NCBI GenBank assembly: GCA_964486825.1
Contig: CAZAQS010000055.1
Span: forward strand, 1-22,030
Length of the DNA: 22,030 nucleotides
Origin: CAZAQS01 sp964486825
GTDB lineage: Bacteria > Chloroflexota > Anaerolineae > Anaerolineales > UBA4823
Reading direction: 5' to 3'
In this document: one piece after another, positions 1 to 8,150 of the stretch
Position numbering within the stretch: the stretch's first letter is position 1
How the letters are laid out: the number at the start of each line of letters is the position of its first letter
Notes under the pieces: model-generated
Database searches by the model: none
The model's input: the letters and a program-made list of their open reading frames with translations, nothing else
Told to the model about the DNA's origin: nothing
Program-made: the position numbers and the translations under genes

Positions 1-912
1 ACCACAGGCCCAGAGATATGGGAGCAAACCCAGGGCCAGGTGACCGATGTGGTCCTGGGAATGGGCACCGGTGGGACCATTACAGGCGTGGGGCGCTACC
101 TTAAAGAGGTAAATCCTGAGATAAAACTCGTTGGCGTCGATCCACAAGGCTCACTTTTGTTGGATACCTGGCAGAACAATGGCCGGATCCCCGAGGATGC
201 CAAAGCGGCCACCTACAAAGTCGAGGGGATTGGAGAAGATTTTATCCCTTCTACGCTAGACCTCTCCATCGTGGATGAAGTTATCCAGATCAGCGACAAA
301 GAATCGTTCTTATGGACCCGCCGCTTAGTGAAAGAAGAGGGAATTTTCTGCGGCGGGTCTTCAGGTACCGCCCTGGCAGCAGCCGTCCGTTACGCCCAGA
401 AGTTGACCCCCGACCGGCTGGTGGTGGTGATCCTGCCCGATTCAGGCACACGCTACCTATCAAAGATCTTTGATGACGAGTGGATGCGCGAGAACGGCTT
501 CATGGAAACCACCTGGAGCCAGGTTCCACTCAGCGAGGTATTGGCTGTCAAATCCTTCCAGGGTCTGGTATCGGCCTGTGAAAGCGACCGGATGACGGAT
601 GTGATTGCCCTGATGAAAGAGCATGACATTTCGCAGGTGCCCGCCCTCAATGCTCGGGGTGAGCTGGTCGGGCTGGTGAGCGAGGTAGACCTGCTCCAAC
701 ATATGTTGGATGCAGGCCATTCACATACCCCTGACGAGACGGTTGCCGAAATCATGCGCCCGGCCCAGGCAGTTTTCTCTGCTAACACTCCCCTGGAAGC
801 TGTACTTCCATCTATTGTTGAGGGCCAGGTAGTCCTGGTCACAGAGGCTGACCATCCCATTGGAATATTGACCAAGATCGATGTGTTAGATTTTATATCG
901 CAGGAAATTTGA
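1..912 (+). CDS. cbs: Cystathionine beta-synthase, 3' part (5' end outside window)
   Basis: PLP enzyme of fold type II that condenses homocysteine with serine to cystathionine in the cytoplasm. The reading frame is open from base 1, so the N-terminus with the PLP lysine is missing and 303 residues remain. A GTG at 40 is internal, not a start. Residues 22-26 (GTGGT) form the PLP phosphate loop. The stretch VEGIGEDFIPSTLD (74-87) is very close to vertebrate and bacterial CBS. GGSSG follows at 118-122 and ILPDSGTRYLSK at 144-155. The catalytic core is followed by two CBS (Bateman) domains at about 187-235 and 248-300, normally a nucleotide- or AdoMet-sensing module. The VEGIG motif favours CBS over plain cysteine synthase. 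The next gene starts 1 nt after the stop, so the two are almost certainly co-transcribed. Confidence 0.93.
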   Translation, partial: TTGPEIWEQTQGQVTDVVLGMGTGGTITGVGRYLKEVNPEIKLVGVDPQGSLLLDTWQNNGRIPEDAKAATYKVEGIGEDFIPSTLDLSIVDEVIQISDKESFLWTRRLVKEEGIFCGGSSGTALAAAVRYAQKLTPDRLVVVILPDSGTRYLSKIFDDEWMRENGFMETTWSQVPLSEVLAVKSFQGLVSACESDRMTDVIALMKEHDISQVPALNARGELVGLVSEVDLLQHMLDAGHSHTPDETVAEIMRPAQAVFSANTPLEAVLPSIVEGQVVLVTEADHPIGILTKIDVLDFISQEI

Positions 913-913
913 T

Positions 914-1747
914 ATGATCCCTGAACTACCAAACTTAAAGTTCTTAAAAATCGATAGTGTAATCATCCATGAGTGGCATGATGAGCAACGAACCCCACCT
1001 CTAATCGAAAAGATCCGTGAAGGCGGGCTTTTTCGCAACCCTCCCATCGTTACACCCCTGCAAGATGGCACAGACCGTTTCATGGTGCTGGACGGGGCAA
1101 ACCGTATAACGGCCCTACGCCAGATGGGATTTCCAGATGTGCTCGTGCAGGTAGTGGAGCCCAATCATCCGGGGATGTGCCTGGAAAATTGGAACCATGT
1201 CCTGTGGGAAATGGATCCTAAAATCCTCATCAGCGAAATCCGGGCCATTAGAGACGTGAATCCGGTGGTAATGGAGGATCCAGGCCAGCCTAATATCATG
1301 GAAGACTGCGGGCTGGCTCTGGTCCAGATCCCCCGAGGGAAAAGGTTTACCTTGTGTACAGATGCAGAAGAGCTGGTGGTCAAAGTGAGATTACTCAACC
1401 AAATCGTAGATTGTTATAAGGACCGCTGCAAGCTCGATCGCACGATGGCGCGAGACATCCACGAGGTTGAGGATGTCTATCCCCACCTATCCGGGCTGAT
1501 CATCTTCCCACAATTCAAGATCGAGGATGTGTTGGTCCTGGCCGGGGAAGGCTTCCTGTTGCCTACTGGCATCACCCGATTCACCGTCTCACCGCGCGCT
1601 CTGCACGTTAACTATCCGCTCTACGAGCTGGCTGCCGACAAGCCTTTAGAGGAAAAGAACGAGGCTTTACAGCACTGGGTGCAGAAGCGCATCAATAAGA
1701 AGGGGGTCAGGTACTACGCAGAAGCCACTTTTCTTTATGATGAATGA
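914..1747 (+). CDS. ParB/Srx-fold protein, SerK/SbnI-like (putative free-serine kinase)
   Basis: 277 aa. Automatic annotation would probably call it a ParB-like nuclease-domain protein, but it has no HTH or DNA-binding part and lies in no par locus. The N-terminal ParB/Srx domain holds HE at 19-20, a NPPIV strand at 42-46 and DGANR at 60-64. The C-terminal half has a strand/helix run (FPQFKIEDVLVLA, 198-210), then GITRF (219-223) and HVNYPLYEL (231-239). From memory, the archaeal ADP-dependent serine kinase SerK and staphylococcal SbnI have the same order: a catalytic Glu after His, then DGxHR, then a TTR-type motif before a final strand. Glu20 falls where their catalytic Glu lies. Seen: the motifs and the 1-nt spacing to CBS, with an AGGAA ribosome site at 902-906 inside the CBS end. 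Inferred: serine phosphorylation. The DGANR box departs from DGHHR, so activity is uncertain. Confidence 0.68.
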   Translation: MIPELPNLKFLKIDSVIIHEWHDEQRTPPLIEKIREGGLFRNPPIVTPLQDGTDRFMVLDGANRITALRQMGFPDVLVQVVEPNHPGMCLENWNHVLWEMDPKILISEIRAIRDVNPVVMEDPGQPNIMEDCGLALVQIPRGKRFTLCTDAEELVVKVRLLNQIVDCYKDRCKLDRTMARDIHEVEDVYPHLSGLIIFPQFKIEDVLVLAGEGFLLPTGITRFTVSPRALHVNYPLYELAADKPLEEKNEALQHWVQKRINKKGVRYYAEATFLYDE

Positions 1748-1794
1748 GGGCCAAGCCAGCAAGCACATCAGCAGCCCAATTCCACTAACGAGTT

Positions 1795-2922
1795 TTACTG
1801 GATCGTCCAATATTCTATTACGCCTGTATCCCATCCAGGTTCCGTCGTATCAGGAAGCTGACCCATCTGGAAAGAAGGAGCGCCGGCCAGGCGGTCTTGT
1901 TCTACCTGGACAACCAGGTCCTCCCCAACAGTATCTGTAGCCAGGCGACTCACGATAACCTGGGACGTTGGAACAGGGATCCACTCACCTGCGGTCGCCA
2001 ACTGATCACCCGCTTCGACAACCAGATGTTGGGTTCTACCGCTAACAGGATCAATGATGACCTCGGCAACCGTACCCAAAGTCTCACTCCCAGCGTCAGC
2101 GATATCACTTGGGCTACCGTGAACTACTTCTGCACCCAGCAGGTTAGATGCCAGGATAGCTGTAGCAGCCACACGTGCGTCGGCTGGCAAAGGAGTCGGA
2201 GTAACTTCTTCAGCAACCTCTGTCTCTTCACCCTCATCGGTTTCATCGGCTTCATCGGTCTCATCGGCCTCTGGGGTATCCTGCGGGCTTAGAGCTGCTT
2301 CGGGATCATCCCAGAATGTCTCAAAATCGAGGAACCAGTCATCGGCAGAGAAATCGATTGTCGCCGTATCGATCTCCGGGGCCATTGCTAATACCTCCGG
2401 ATCAACAGCAATACGGAAAGCATTCGGGAAGGTTTGCTGTGTTCTGTCGACGCGCATAGAGTTGTATGGGATTGCAACTGTGCGATCACCCGTCCCTTGC
2501 TGGTTCTCCAGGTTGGCAACTGCATATAAAACCACTTCTAGAGATACGTCGACGATCATATCCTCGACCTCACCGAGACGCTGTCCTTGAGCATCCGTAA
2601 TCTCAAAATCCAGCAGAGTGCTTAACTGGGATATCGGCCCAATGGCCTCAGGTGCGACTCCGGGTGTCGTTTCAGGTGTTGCAGCAGGCGGTGTGTCTAC
2701 TGGGGTGTCAGCAGGAGGTAAAGGTGTTTCCTCTACCTCTGGCGTCTCTACCTCTGGCGTTAATTCTGGGGTGACCTCTGGCTCTACGGGCGTAGGCGTT
2801 ACTACCCCAGGAGTCTCATCGATCAATCCTGGAGTAGGCTCCACATCTACATCTGCAGGTAAGCATGCAGTAAATAGCAGGGCTGCAATGAGAAGGGGAG
2901 CTATTGGTCTGAACTTTTTCAT
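1795..2922 (-). CDS. Lipoprotein with two PRC-barrel-like domains and acidic/PT-rich linkers
   Basis: 375 aa. A short basic start (MKKFR), a hydrophobic stretch at 7-18 and a lipobox-like LFTAC give a lipidated Cys20, so the protein should sit on the outer face of the membrane. Residues 21-95 are a Pro/Thr/Glu-rich linker. A first PRC-barrel-like beta domain covers about 101-175 (LGEVEDMIVD in the core). An acidic linker at 207-248 has an E-A/T-D triplet repeat. A second PRC-like domain spans about 257-345 (LGTVAEVIIDPVSG). PRC barrels occur in photosynthetic reaction centre H subunits, RimM and many stress-type proteins; the role of secreted double-PRC lipoproteins is not known to me. The start is supported by a perfect GGAGG at 2931-2935 (minus strand), 8 nt upstream. 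It converges with the CBS/SerK-like pair, leaving 47 bp and no obvious terminator. Confidence 0.82.
   Translation of the reverse strand: MKKFRPIAPLLIAALLFTACLPADVDVEPTPGLIDETPGVVTPTPVEPEVTPELTPEVETPEVEETPLPPADTPVDTPPAATPETTPGVAPEAIGPISQLSTLLDFEITDAQGQRLGEVEDMIVDVSLEVVLYAVANLENQQGTGDRTVAIPYNSMRVDRTQQTFPNAFRIAVDPEVLAMAPEIDTATIDFSADDWFLDFETFWDDPEAALSPQDTPEADETDEADETDEGEETEVAEEVTPTPLPADARVAATAILASNLLGAEVVHGSPSDIADAGSETLGTVAEVIIDPVSGRTQHLVVEAGDQLATAGEWIPVPTSQVIVSRLATDTVGEDLVVQVEQDRLAGAPSFQMGQLPDTTEPGWDTGVIEYWTIQ
2235..2270. repeat. Tandem 9-bp repeat, four copies, inside the PRC lipoprotein gene
   Basis: CATCGG plus a three-base spacer (ttt, ctt, tct, cct) occurs four times in a row on the plus strand. 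It keeps the reading frame and encodes the acidic E-A/T-D triplets of the linker in the minus-strand lipoprotein. A plus-strand hydrophobic reading (repeated I-G-F/L) is only its shadow. Confidence 0.85.
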
Positions 2923-3076
2923 CGTCTATTCCTCCAAATTTTCAATCAACATACTCAATTACCATTAAGATAGTTCATCATATTCACGGCCACGTAACCG
3001 AATTTACAGTTACTCAATTACAGAATTTATCAAGGCAATCTGTTTAATTCAATAAGGAAATCACCTTACCAACCGG

Positions 3077-3123
3077 TAGGGAAATCCCTAATCACTTTGG
3101 ACACGCAGAAAATGGAGTAAAAT
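3077..3123 (+). promoter_or_regulatory. Possible proB promoter with upstream palindrome
   Basis: A 14-bp near-palindrome, TAGGGAAATCCCTA (3077-3090), precedes TTGGAC (3097-3102) and TAAAAT (3118-3123). The spacer is only 15 nt, shorter than ideal (16 if TTTGGA is taken as the -35). The surrounding 272-bp gap (2923-3194) separates divergent genes, is AT-rich, and must hold promoters for both directions. I could not choose one for the minus-strand lipoprotein. Confidence 0.35.
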
Positions 3124-3194
3124 ACTCTCTTAATTCATCCTTCATGATTATTTCGAATCATCCAAGTTATCGGGTTCAATATGGTTATTAAAAA

Positions 3195-4301
3195 ATGAGC
3201 TACTTCCGCATCATCGTTAAGCTTGGCACTTCTACCCTGACTGCCGGCTCAACGCGCCTATCTTTGCCGCGCATGGTGGACCTTGTCAGGCAGATCTCCC
3301 AAATCCACGCATCGGGGTGTGAAATCATCCTGGTAACATCGGGAGCTATTACTGCTGGACGTGAGTGCTTGAATGACCCCCAACTCCCCAAGGATATCCC
3401 AGTCAAGCAAATGCTAGCTGCAGTAGGCCAACCCCGTTTGATGGCCTTGTACAAGCAATTATTCGAGCTTTACGGTATCAGCGTTGCACAAGTGCTCTTG
3501 ACCCGCAACGACTTGTCAGACCGGCGCAGCTACCTGAACTCTCGCAATACGCTGGCTGGCCTACTCGGCCGACGTGTCATACACATTATCAATGAGAATG
3601 ATACCGTCGCTACCGAAGAAATCCGTGTGGGCGATAACGATAATCTTTCAGCCCTGGTATCGAACCTGATCGATGCAGAGTTGCTGATCCTGCTGACCGA
3701 CCAGCCCGGGTTGTTCACTGCCGACCCGCGCCGCGACCCACACGCACAATTGATAGACAATGTCTCCGAGGGGCAAATACCAGAAGCTTTATGGCAGGCA
3801 GCCGGCGGAAGCCTGAACGGGATAGGGACGGGCGGCATGGCTACTAAGCTACAGGCTGCTGATCTGGCGCGCAGGTCGGGGGCTGCCGTCATCATCGCCC
3901 GCGGCAGTGACGCTGATATCATCAGCCGCCTGGTAGCAGGCGAAACGATTGGCACTTACTTTAATCCCACAGCCAGCGTAGTAGAGAGTCGCAAACGTTT
4001 TATCCTGGCCGGTAGCGGATCCCAAGGCATGATCAAGGTAGACCCGGGAGCCGCTTACGCTCTAAAGGAAGGCAGTAGCCTGTTGCCGGTAGGCATTACT
4101 GCTGTGGAGGGAAAGTTCGAACGGGGTGATACAGTTCGGGTAGCAGACCTGGAAGGGCGAGAAATCGCCCGAGGCCTGATCAACTATTCATCGGACCAAC
4201 TGGAAAGCATCCGGGGGCATAGATCAGACGAGATCCTGAAAATCCTTGGCTTTGCTTACGGTGAAGAAGTAATCCATAGGAATAATTTGGTGCTGTTATG
4301 A
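3195..4301 (+). CDS. proB: Glutamate 5-kinase
   Basis: Phosphorylates L-glutamate to gamma-glutamyl phosphate, the first and normally proline-inhibited step of proline synthesis. 368 aa, the usual length for the kinase plus PUA form. The amino-acid-kinase domain (1 to about 260) shows IVKLGTSTL (7-15), LVTSGAI (46-52), NENDTVATEEIRVGDND (133-149), LLTDQPGLFTADPR (166-179) and GTGGMATKLQAA (211-222). A C-terminal PUA domain lies at about 278-350. There is no strong Shine-Dalgarno sequence before the ATG at 3195. The stop overlaps the proA start (ATGA at 4298-4301), indicating translational coupling. Confidence 0.96.
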   Translation: MSYFRIIVKLGTSTLTAGSTRLSLPRMVDLVRQISQIHASGCEIILVTSGAITAGRECLNDPQLPKDIPVKQMLAAVGQPRLMALYKQLFELYGISVAQVLLTRNDLSDRRSYLNSRNTLAGLLGRRVIHIINENDTVATEEIRVGDNDNLSALVSNLIDAELLILLTDQPGLFTADPRRDPHAQLIDNVSEGQIPEALWQAAGGSLNGIGTGGMATKLQAADLARRSGAAVIIARGSDADIISRLVAGETIGTYFNPTASVVESRKRFILAGSGSQGMIKVDPGAAYALKEGSSLLPVGITAVEGKFERGDTVRVADLEGREIARGLINYSSDQLESIRGHRSDEILKILGFAYGEEVIHRNNLVLL

Positions 4302-5551
4302 TGGAAGAAATTGGCAAGAGAGCCCGCGCTGCCTCCAAGCAGCTCGCCCGTATAAAAAAAGAGCAGAAGGATGCGGTCCTGCTTGAACTCTCCAAAAGCT
4401 TGCTCACGGCAGTGGATATGATCTTACAATCGAATGCTGTGGACCTCTCAATAGGCGCTCAGACCGGCTTATCTGCAGCTCTTTTAGACCGCTTGACTCT
4501 AAACCAGGCCAGGATATCGGGGATTGCAGAGGACCTGTGCCGGATAGCCGAATTACCCGATCCGGTTGGAGAAGTTTTCGAGCGAGAAAGCTTACCCAAT
4601 GGATTGCAGGTCCACAAACAGCGCGTCCCACTGGGCGTTTTGGGCGTGATCTACGAGGCTCGTCCGAACGTCACCATCGATGTAGCCAGCCTGGCACTTA
4701 AGTCAGGTAATGCGGTGATCTTGAGGGGCGGGAGTGAGACCTTGAACACGAACCGGGCTCTGGTGGCCCTGATCCGCTCCAAGCTGGATGAATTAGGTTT
4801 GCCTATCGACGCCGTCCAATTTATCGATGATCCCGATCGCGGGCGGGTAAGCGAACTGCTTCAACTTCACGATTATGTGGATATGATCATCCCACGCGGA
4901 GGAGCCGGTCTGCACCAATTCTGCCGGGAAAACAGTCGTATCCCGGTCATCACGGGTGGTATCGGTGTCTGTCACCTGTTTGTGGATGAGTCAGCAGACC
5001 TGGATGCAAGCCTCGAGGTGATCCGGAACGCCAAGGTGCAGCGCCCTACCGTTTGCAACGCGTTGGACACCGTGTTGATACATTCCAAAGTCGCCGGAGT
5101 ATTTCTGCCTCGATTGGTTTCACGATTAGCACAGGATGGGGTGACCTTCCGAGCCAGCCATTCCACTGCCGCTTTCCTGGATATAGACGGTCTTTCAGTG
5201 AGCGAGGCCGGAGAAGGTGAGTTTGATACAGAATGGTTATCGCTTGTGTTGGGGTTGAAGGTCGTGGAGGGTATCGATGAGGCCATCGCACATATCGAAG
5301 CGCACAGCACAGGCCATTCAGACGGCATACTGACCTCCAACCCGGAAGCTGCCGCTCGTTTTATAGCAGAAGTGGACTCGGCAGCAGTCTACATAAACGC
5401 CAGCACTCGCTTTACAGATGGAGGCCAACTTGGGTTGGGAGCTGAAGTAGCTATCTCAACACAACGCCTGCATGCCCGCGGCCCGATGGCCTTACGCGAG
5501 TTGACCACCTACAAATGGGTGATACAAGGGAATAACCATATTAGGCCTTGA
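4298..5551 (+). CDS. proA: Gamma-glutamyl phosphate reductase
   Basis: Reduces gamma-glutamyl phosphate with NADPH to glutamate 5-semialdehyde, the second proline step. 417 aa, the normal length for this aldehyde dehydrogenase-superfamily enzyme. VPLGVLGVIYEARPNVT (110-126) and LKSGNAVILRGGSE (134-147) belong to the nucleotide-binding part. The catalytic cysteine is Cys253 in QRPTVCNALDT. The segment before ICH-type residues reads TGGIGVCH (219-226) rather than the enterobacterial HLDG form; I take this as a lineage variant. Two consecutive ATG codons (4298, 4301) are available. proC is not in the window. The stop lies 2 bp from the stop of the convergent oxidoreductase, leaving no room for a terminator between them. 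Confidence 0.96.
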   Translation: MMEEIGKRARAASKQLARIKKEQKDAVLLELSKSLLTAVDMILQSNAVDLSIGAQTGLSAALLDRLTLNQARISGIAEDLCRIAELPDPVGEVFERESLPNGLQVHKQRVPLGVLGVIYEARPNVTIDVASLALKSGNAVILRGGSETLNTNRALVALIRSKLDELGLPIDAVQFIDDPDRGRVSELLQLHDYVDMIIPRGGAGLHQFCRENSRIPVITGGIGVCHLFVDESADLDASLEVIRNAKVQRPTVCNALDTVLIHSKVAGVFLPRLVSRLAQDGVTFRASHSTAAFLDIDGLSVSEAGEGEFDTEWLSLVLGLKVVEGIDEAIAHIEAHSTGHSDGILTSNPEAAARFIAEVDSAAVYINASTRFTDGGQLGLGAEVAISTQRLHARGPMALRELTTYKWVIQGNNHIRP

Positions 5552-5553
5552 TA

Positions 5554-6897
5554 TCAATGATGGGGCAGCTCGCGCTCGTACAGCCGGTCCTCAACCTGAA
5601 GGTAACTACGCAAAGCGCCGGCTGCCAGAATGCGAAAGGGTTCTGGAGGCCAGGGAATAACAGTCCGGTTCACAAATGGACAACCAAGTAAGTCTGGCTG
5701 GTCCTCTAACAACAGGTTGGTAAGTACCCGGGCGTTCAAATGGCTCATCGAGACTCCATGCCCGACACAACCCAGATTGAAAACCGCCCGCCTGTCTCCG
5801 ACATACCCCAATGCAGGTGTGAGGTTGACAGTAACGGAAAAAGGACCTCCCCAGCGGTGGGTAATCTCAATTCCTTTGAGATGGGGGAAGAGGAAATGCA
5901 AATGCGCTTCCAGGTGCTTCCAGGCTTGATGGCAATCATCCTTATACAGGCTGTTCCCAAAGGATAGGCCAACCGGTCCCCCGCCTAAAACGATACGGTT
6001 ATCAGGAGTGAGGCGGTAGTAGTGGATCAGGTTGCGGGCGTCTTCAATTCCCTGGCGCCCTTGCCATCCAATTGGCTCGAGCTCTTCTTGAGTCAAAGGC
6101 CGTGTAGCAATCATATACGTGAAAGCGGGCACCTGCTTACGATACAAATGCCTGAACAGGTGCGAATAGGCATTGGTAGCAAAAACAAGCTTCTCGGACC
6201 TGACCACTCCGGTAGGCGTCTCAATGCGGAAGGGAGGCCCACTTTGGATCTCCTGCACAGGCGTATTTTCATAAACCTGGACTCCAAGATCGATAAGCAT
6301 GCGCTTTTGCTCTCGAACCAGCTTGAGTGGGTTAACCAGCACCAGGCGCGGCTCCCACAACGCGCCCAGATAGCGCTCTGAGTTCACCATGCTGCGCGTT
6401 TCCTGCGCACTGATCCACTCCAGCCCCGAAAAACCCAGCGATTTCATCATCCGGATATCGTGCTGTAGCCTTTTAATATAGCCTTTGGTAGTTGCCACCC
6501 TCAAGAACCCGGGTCGAATACGGTCGCAATCCAGAGCTTCCTGCTGGATCACCTCATCCAGGTAATCTACGGCCCTCTCCATATACGAATGGGCCTCCTG
6601 TAAGAACTGCTTGCCGCGCAACATGGCGGTTACACCAAAACCCAATCCAACGACGGTCATCGCGAAGGAGCCATTTCGACCACTGGCGCCGTATCCAATC
6701 GATTTCGCTTCTAGTACTGCCACCTTTAAGGACGGATCCACCTGGATCAGATGGTAAGCAGTGGCAAGACCGGATAACCCACCACCGATAACGGCAATAT
6801 CCACTTCCCGGTCCCCAGGAAGTGGGTCTGATGGCGTATAAGCGCCAGATATATCGGACCATAAGGATAAGGGAGAATCGGGAAAAACGTGCATCAT
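5554..6897 (-). CDS. FAD-dependent oxidoreductase, DadA/PuuB (D-amino-acid oxidase) superfamily
   Basis: 447 aa, a flavoprotein that probably oxidises an amine or amino acid. The Rossmann FAD loop is AVIGGGLSGLATAYHL (35-50), followed by an acidic residue in VLEAK and by GASGRNGSF (69-77), typical of gamma-glutamylputrescine oxidase-like and glycine/sarcosine oxidase-like enzymes. HRWGGPFSVTVNLTPALG and NLGCVGHGVSMSH near the C-terminus fit the FAD-capping region. The substrate cannot be read from the sequence. AGGAGG (minus strand, 6906-6901) lies 3 nt before the ATG at 6897 and 6 nt before the second ATG at 6894, so 6894 is the more comfortable start. It follows the gamma-lyase by 58 bp on the same strand, suggesting an operon. 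Confidence 0.85.
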   Translation of the reverse strand: MMHVFPDSPLSLWSDISGAYTPSDPLPGDREVDIAVIGGGLSGLATAYHLIQVDPSLKVAVLEAKSIGYGASGRNGSFAMTVVGLGFGVTAMLRGKQFLQEAHSYMERAVDYLDEVIQQEALDCDRIRPGFLRVATTKGYIKRLQHDIRMMKSLGFSGLEWISAQETRSMVNSERYLGALWEPRLVLVNPLKLVREQKRMLIDLGVQVYENTPVQEIQSGPPFRIETPTGVVRSEKLVFATNAYSHLFRHLYRKQVPAFTYMIATRPLTQEELEPIGWQGRQGIEDARNLIHYYRLTPDNRIVLGGGPVGLSFGNSLYKDDCHQAWKHLEAHLHFLFPHLKGIEITHRWGGPFSVTVNLTPALGYVGDRRAVFNLGCVGHGVSMSHLNARVLTNLLLEDQPDLLGCPFVNRTVIPWPPEPFRILAAGALRSYLQVEDRLYERELPHH

Positions 6898-6955
6898 TTA
6901 CCTCCTGACTAGGCTCACCTATGGCTGAAGGGTTATGGATGAAAACCAGGGCTAT

Positions 6956-8116
6956 TTATATTATCTCATATAATGCCTGCTCCAGATCCTCGATCAGATC
7001 GTCGATATGCTCGAGGCCGGCAGACAGGCGCACCAGGCCAGGGCTTACTGCCAGAGGCGATCCGGCTGTGGAAGCATGCGTCATGGCGGAGGGGATCTCG
7101 ACCAGCGATTCCACCCCGCCCAGTGACTCGGCCAGGGCAAATACACGCGTACGTTCGGCAGTGCGAATCGCGGCGGCTTCTCCATCTCGGAGGATAAAGG
7201 ACACCATTCCTCCCCCACTGAGCATCTGCCTACGCGCGATCTCTACCTGTGGATGCGTAGGATGAAAGGGATACAGGACGCGTTCTACCTCCGGCCTGCC
7301 GGCCAGGAATTCAGATAGAGCCGCCGCATTCTGTGAATGACGCTCCATGCGCAACGCCAGAGTCTTGATGCCCCGCAACACCAGGAAGCAATCCAGCGGT
7401 CCCGGCACGGCTCCTACTGCATTCTGCAAAAAGGCCAGCGGCTCGCGTAGATCTATCTCCCGACCAATAACCGCTCCCCCGACGACATCGGAATGCCCGC
7501 CCAGGTATTTGGTGGTGGAATGTACCACAAGGTCCGCCCCAAGCTCCAAGGGGCGTTGAAGGTAAGGTGTAGCAAAGGTGTTATCCACTACCAGGTAGAC
7601 AGGCCCACCGCCGTTAACCCGCCGCTCAGACAGCATGGCAGAGATGGCTCGGATATCGCTTACCTGCAAAAGGGGGTTGGTTGGCGTTTCCAGCCAGACC
7701 ATAGCCGTTTCAGGCCGGAGGCCAGCGCGGACCTGCTCCAGGTCGCTGGTGTCTGCATAGGAAAAATCCAGGCCGTAAGGGCGCAAAACACGCTCGAACA
7801 GCCTGTAAGTACCTCCATAAACGTCATTGCCCGCCAGCACATGTTGTCCTGGTCGGAGCAAGCGCAAAACAGAATCCGTAGCTGCCATGCCCGAGGCAAA
7901 AGCCAAACCAAACGCTCCACCTTCTAGATCTGCCAGGCAATCCTCCAGGGCAGTGCGGGTCGGGTTAGCAGTGCGCGAATATTCGTAGCCGCGGTGCTGC
8001 CCTACCGCATCTTGCACATACGTTGAGGTCAGGTAAACGGGGGTCATTATAGCTCCTGTGGATGGGTCTGGCTTCTGACCGGCATGGATGCACAGGGTTT
8101 CAAATTTTGAATTCAT
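6956..8116 (-). CDS. Cystathionine gamma-lyase / gamma-synthase family PLP enzyme
   Basis: 386 aa, the usual size of the Cys/Met-metabolism PLP family (fold type I). Visible marks are YEYSRTANPTR (44-54), the PLP stacking region GNDVYGGTY (96-104), VVDNTFATPYLQ (176-187), and the Schiff-base lysine Lys203 in HSTTKYLGGHSD. AESLGGVESLVEIPSAMTHAS includes the Glu in VEIP that occurs in gamma-lyases but also in actinobacterial gamma-synthases, so sequence alone does not separate the two. A CBS gene, SAHH and AdoK within 16 kb favour the lyase of reverse transsulfuration (cystathionine to cysteine, 2-oxobutyrate and ammonia). AAGGAGG stands upstream of the ATG, and a strong promoter lies 35-63 bp upstream of the start. 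Confidence 0.92.
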   Translation of the reverse strand: MNSKFETLCIHAGQKPDPSTGAIMTPVYLTSTYVQDAVGQHRGYEYSRTANPTRTALEDCLADLEGGAFGLAFASGMAATDSVLRLLRPGQHVLAGNDVYGGTYRLFERVLRPYGLDFSYADTSDLEQVRAGLRPETAMVWLETPTNPLLQVSDIRAISAMLSERRVNGGGPVYLVVDNTFATPYLQRPLELGADLVVHSTTKYLGGHSDVVGGAVIGREIDLREPLAFLQNAVGAVPGPLDCFLVLRGIKTLALRMERHSQNAAALSEFLAGRPEVERVLYPFHPTHPQVEIARRQMLSGGGMVSFILRDGEAAAIRTAERTRVFALAESLGGVESLVEIPSAMTHASTAGSPLAVSPGLVRLSAGLEHIDDLIEDLEQALYEII

Positions 8117-8150
8117 TGTCCCTCCTCCTTAATTAACGAAATTACGCTCG

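Noticed and set aside
453..932. 159-codon minus-strand frame opposite cystathionine beta-synthase
   Set aside because: Antisense to conserved CBS-domain coding sequence, with no family features.
914..1747. Reading the ParB-fold gene as a chromosome-partition protein
   Set aside because: No helix-turn-helix region, no parA, no parS-like site nearby; the C-terminal half matches the SerK/SbnI layout instead.
1897..2292. Plus-strand frame ending in a repeated I-G-F/L hydrophobic run
   Set aside because: The run is the mirror reading of the acidic 9-bp repeat in the minus-strand lipoprotein, not a membrane protein.
2618..2968. Ser/Gly/Val-rich plus-strand frame of 116 codons
   Set aside because: Mirror of the Pro/Thr/Glu linker of the lipoprotein; low complexity and no start context.
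4950..4975. ProA segment TGGIGVCH in place of HLDG as a possible inactivation
   Set aside because: The true catalytic Cys253 and the nucleotide-binding motifs are intact, and similar variants occur in other ProA lineages.
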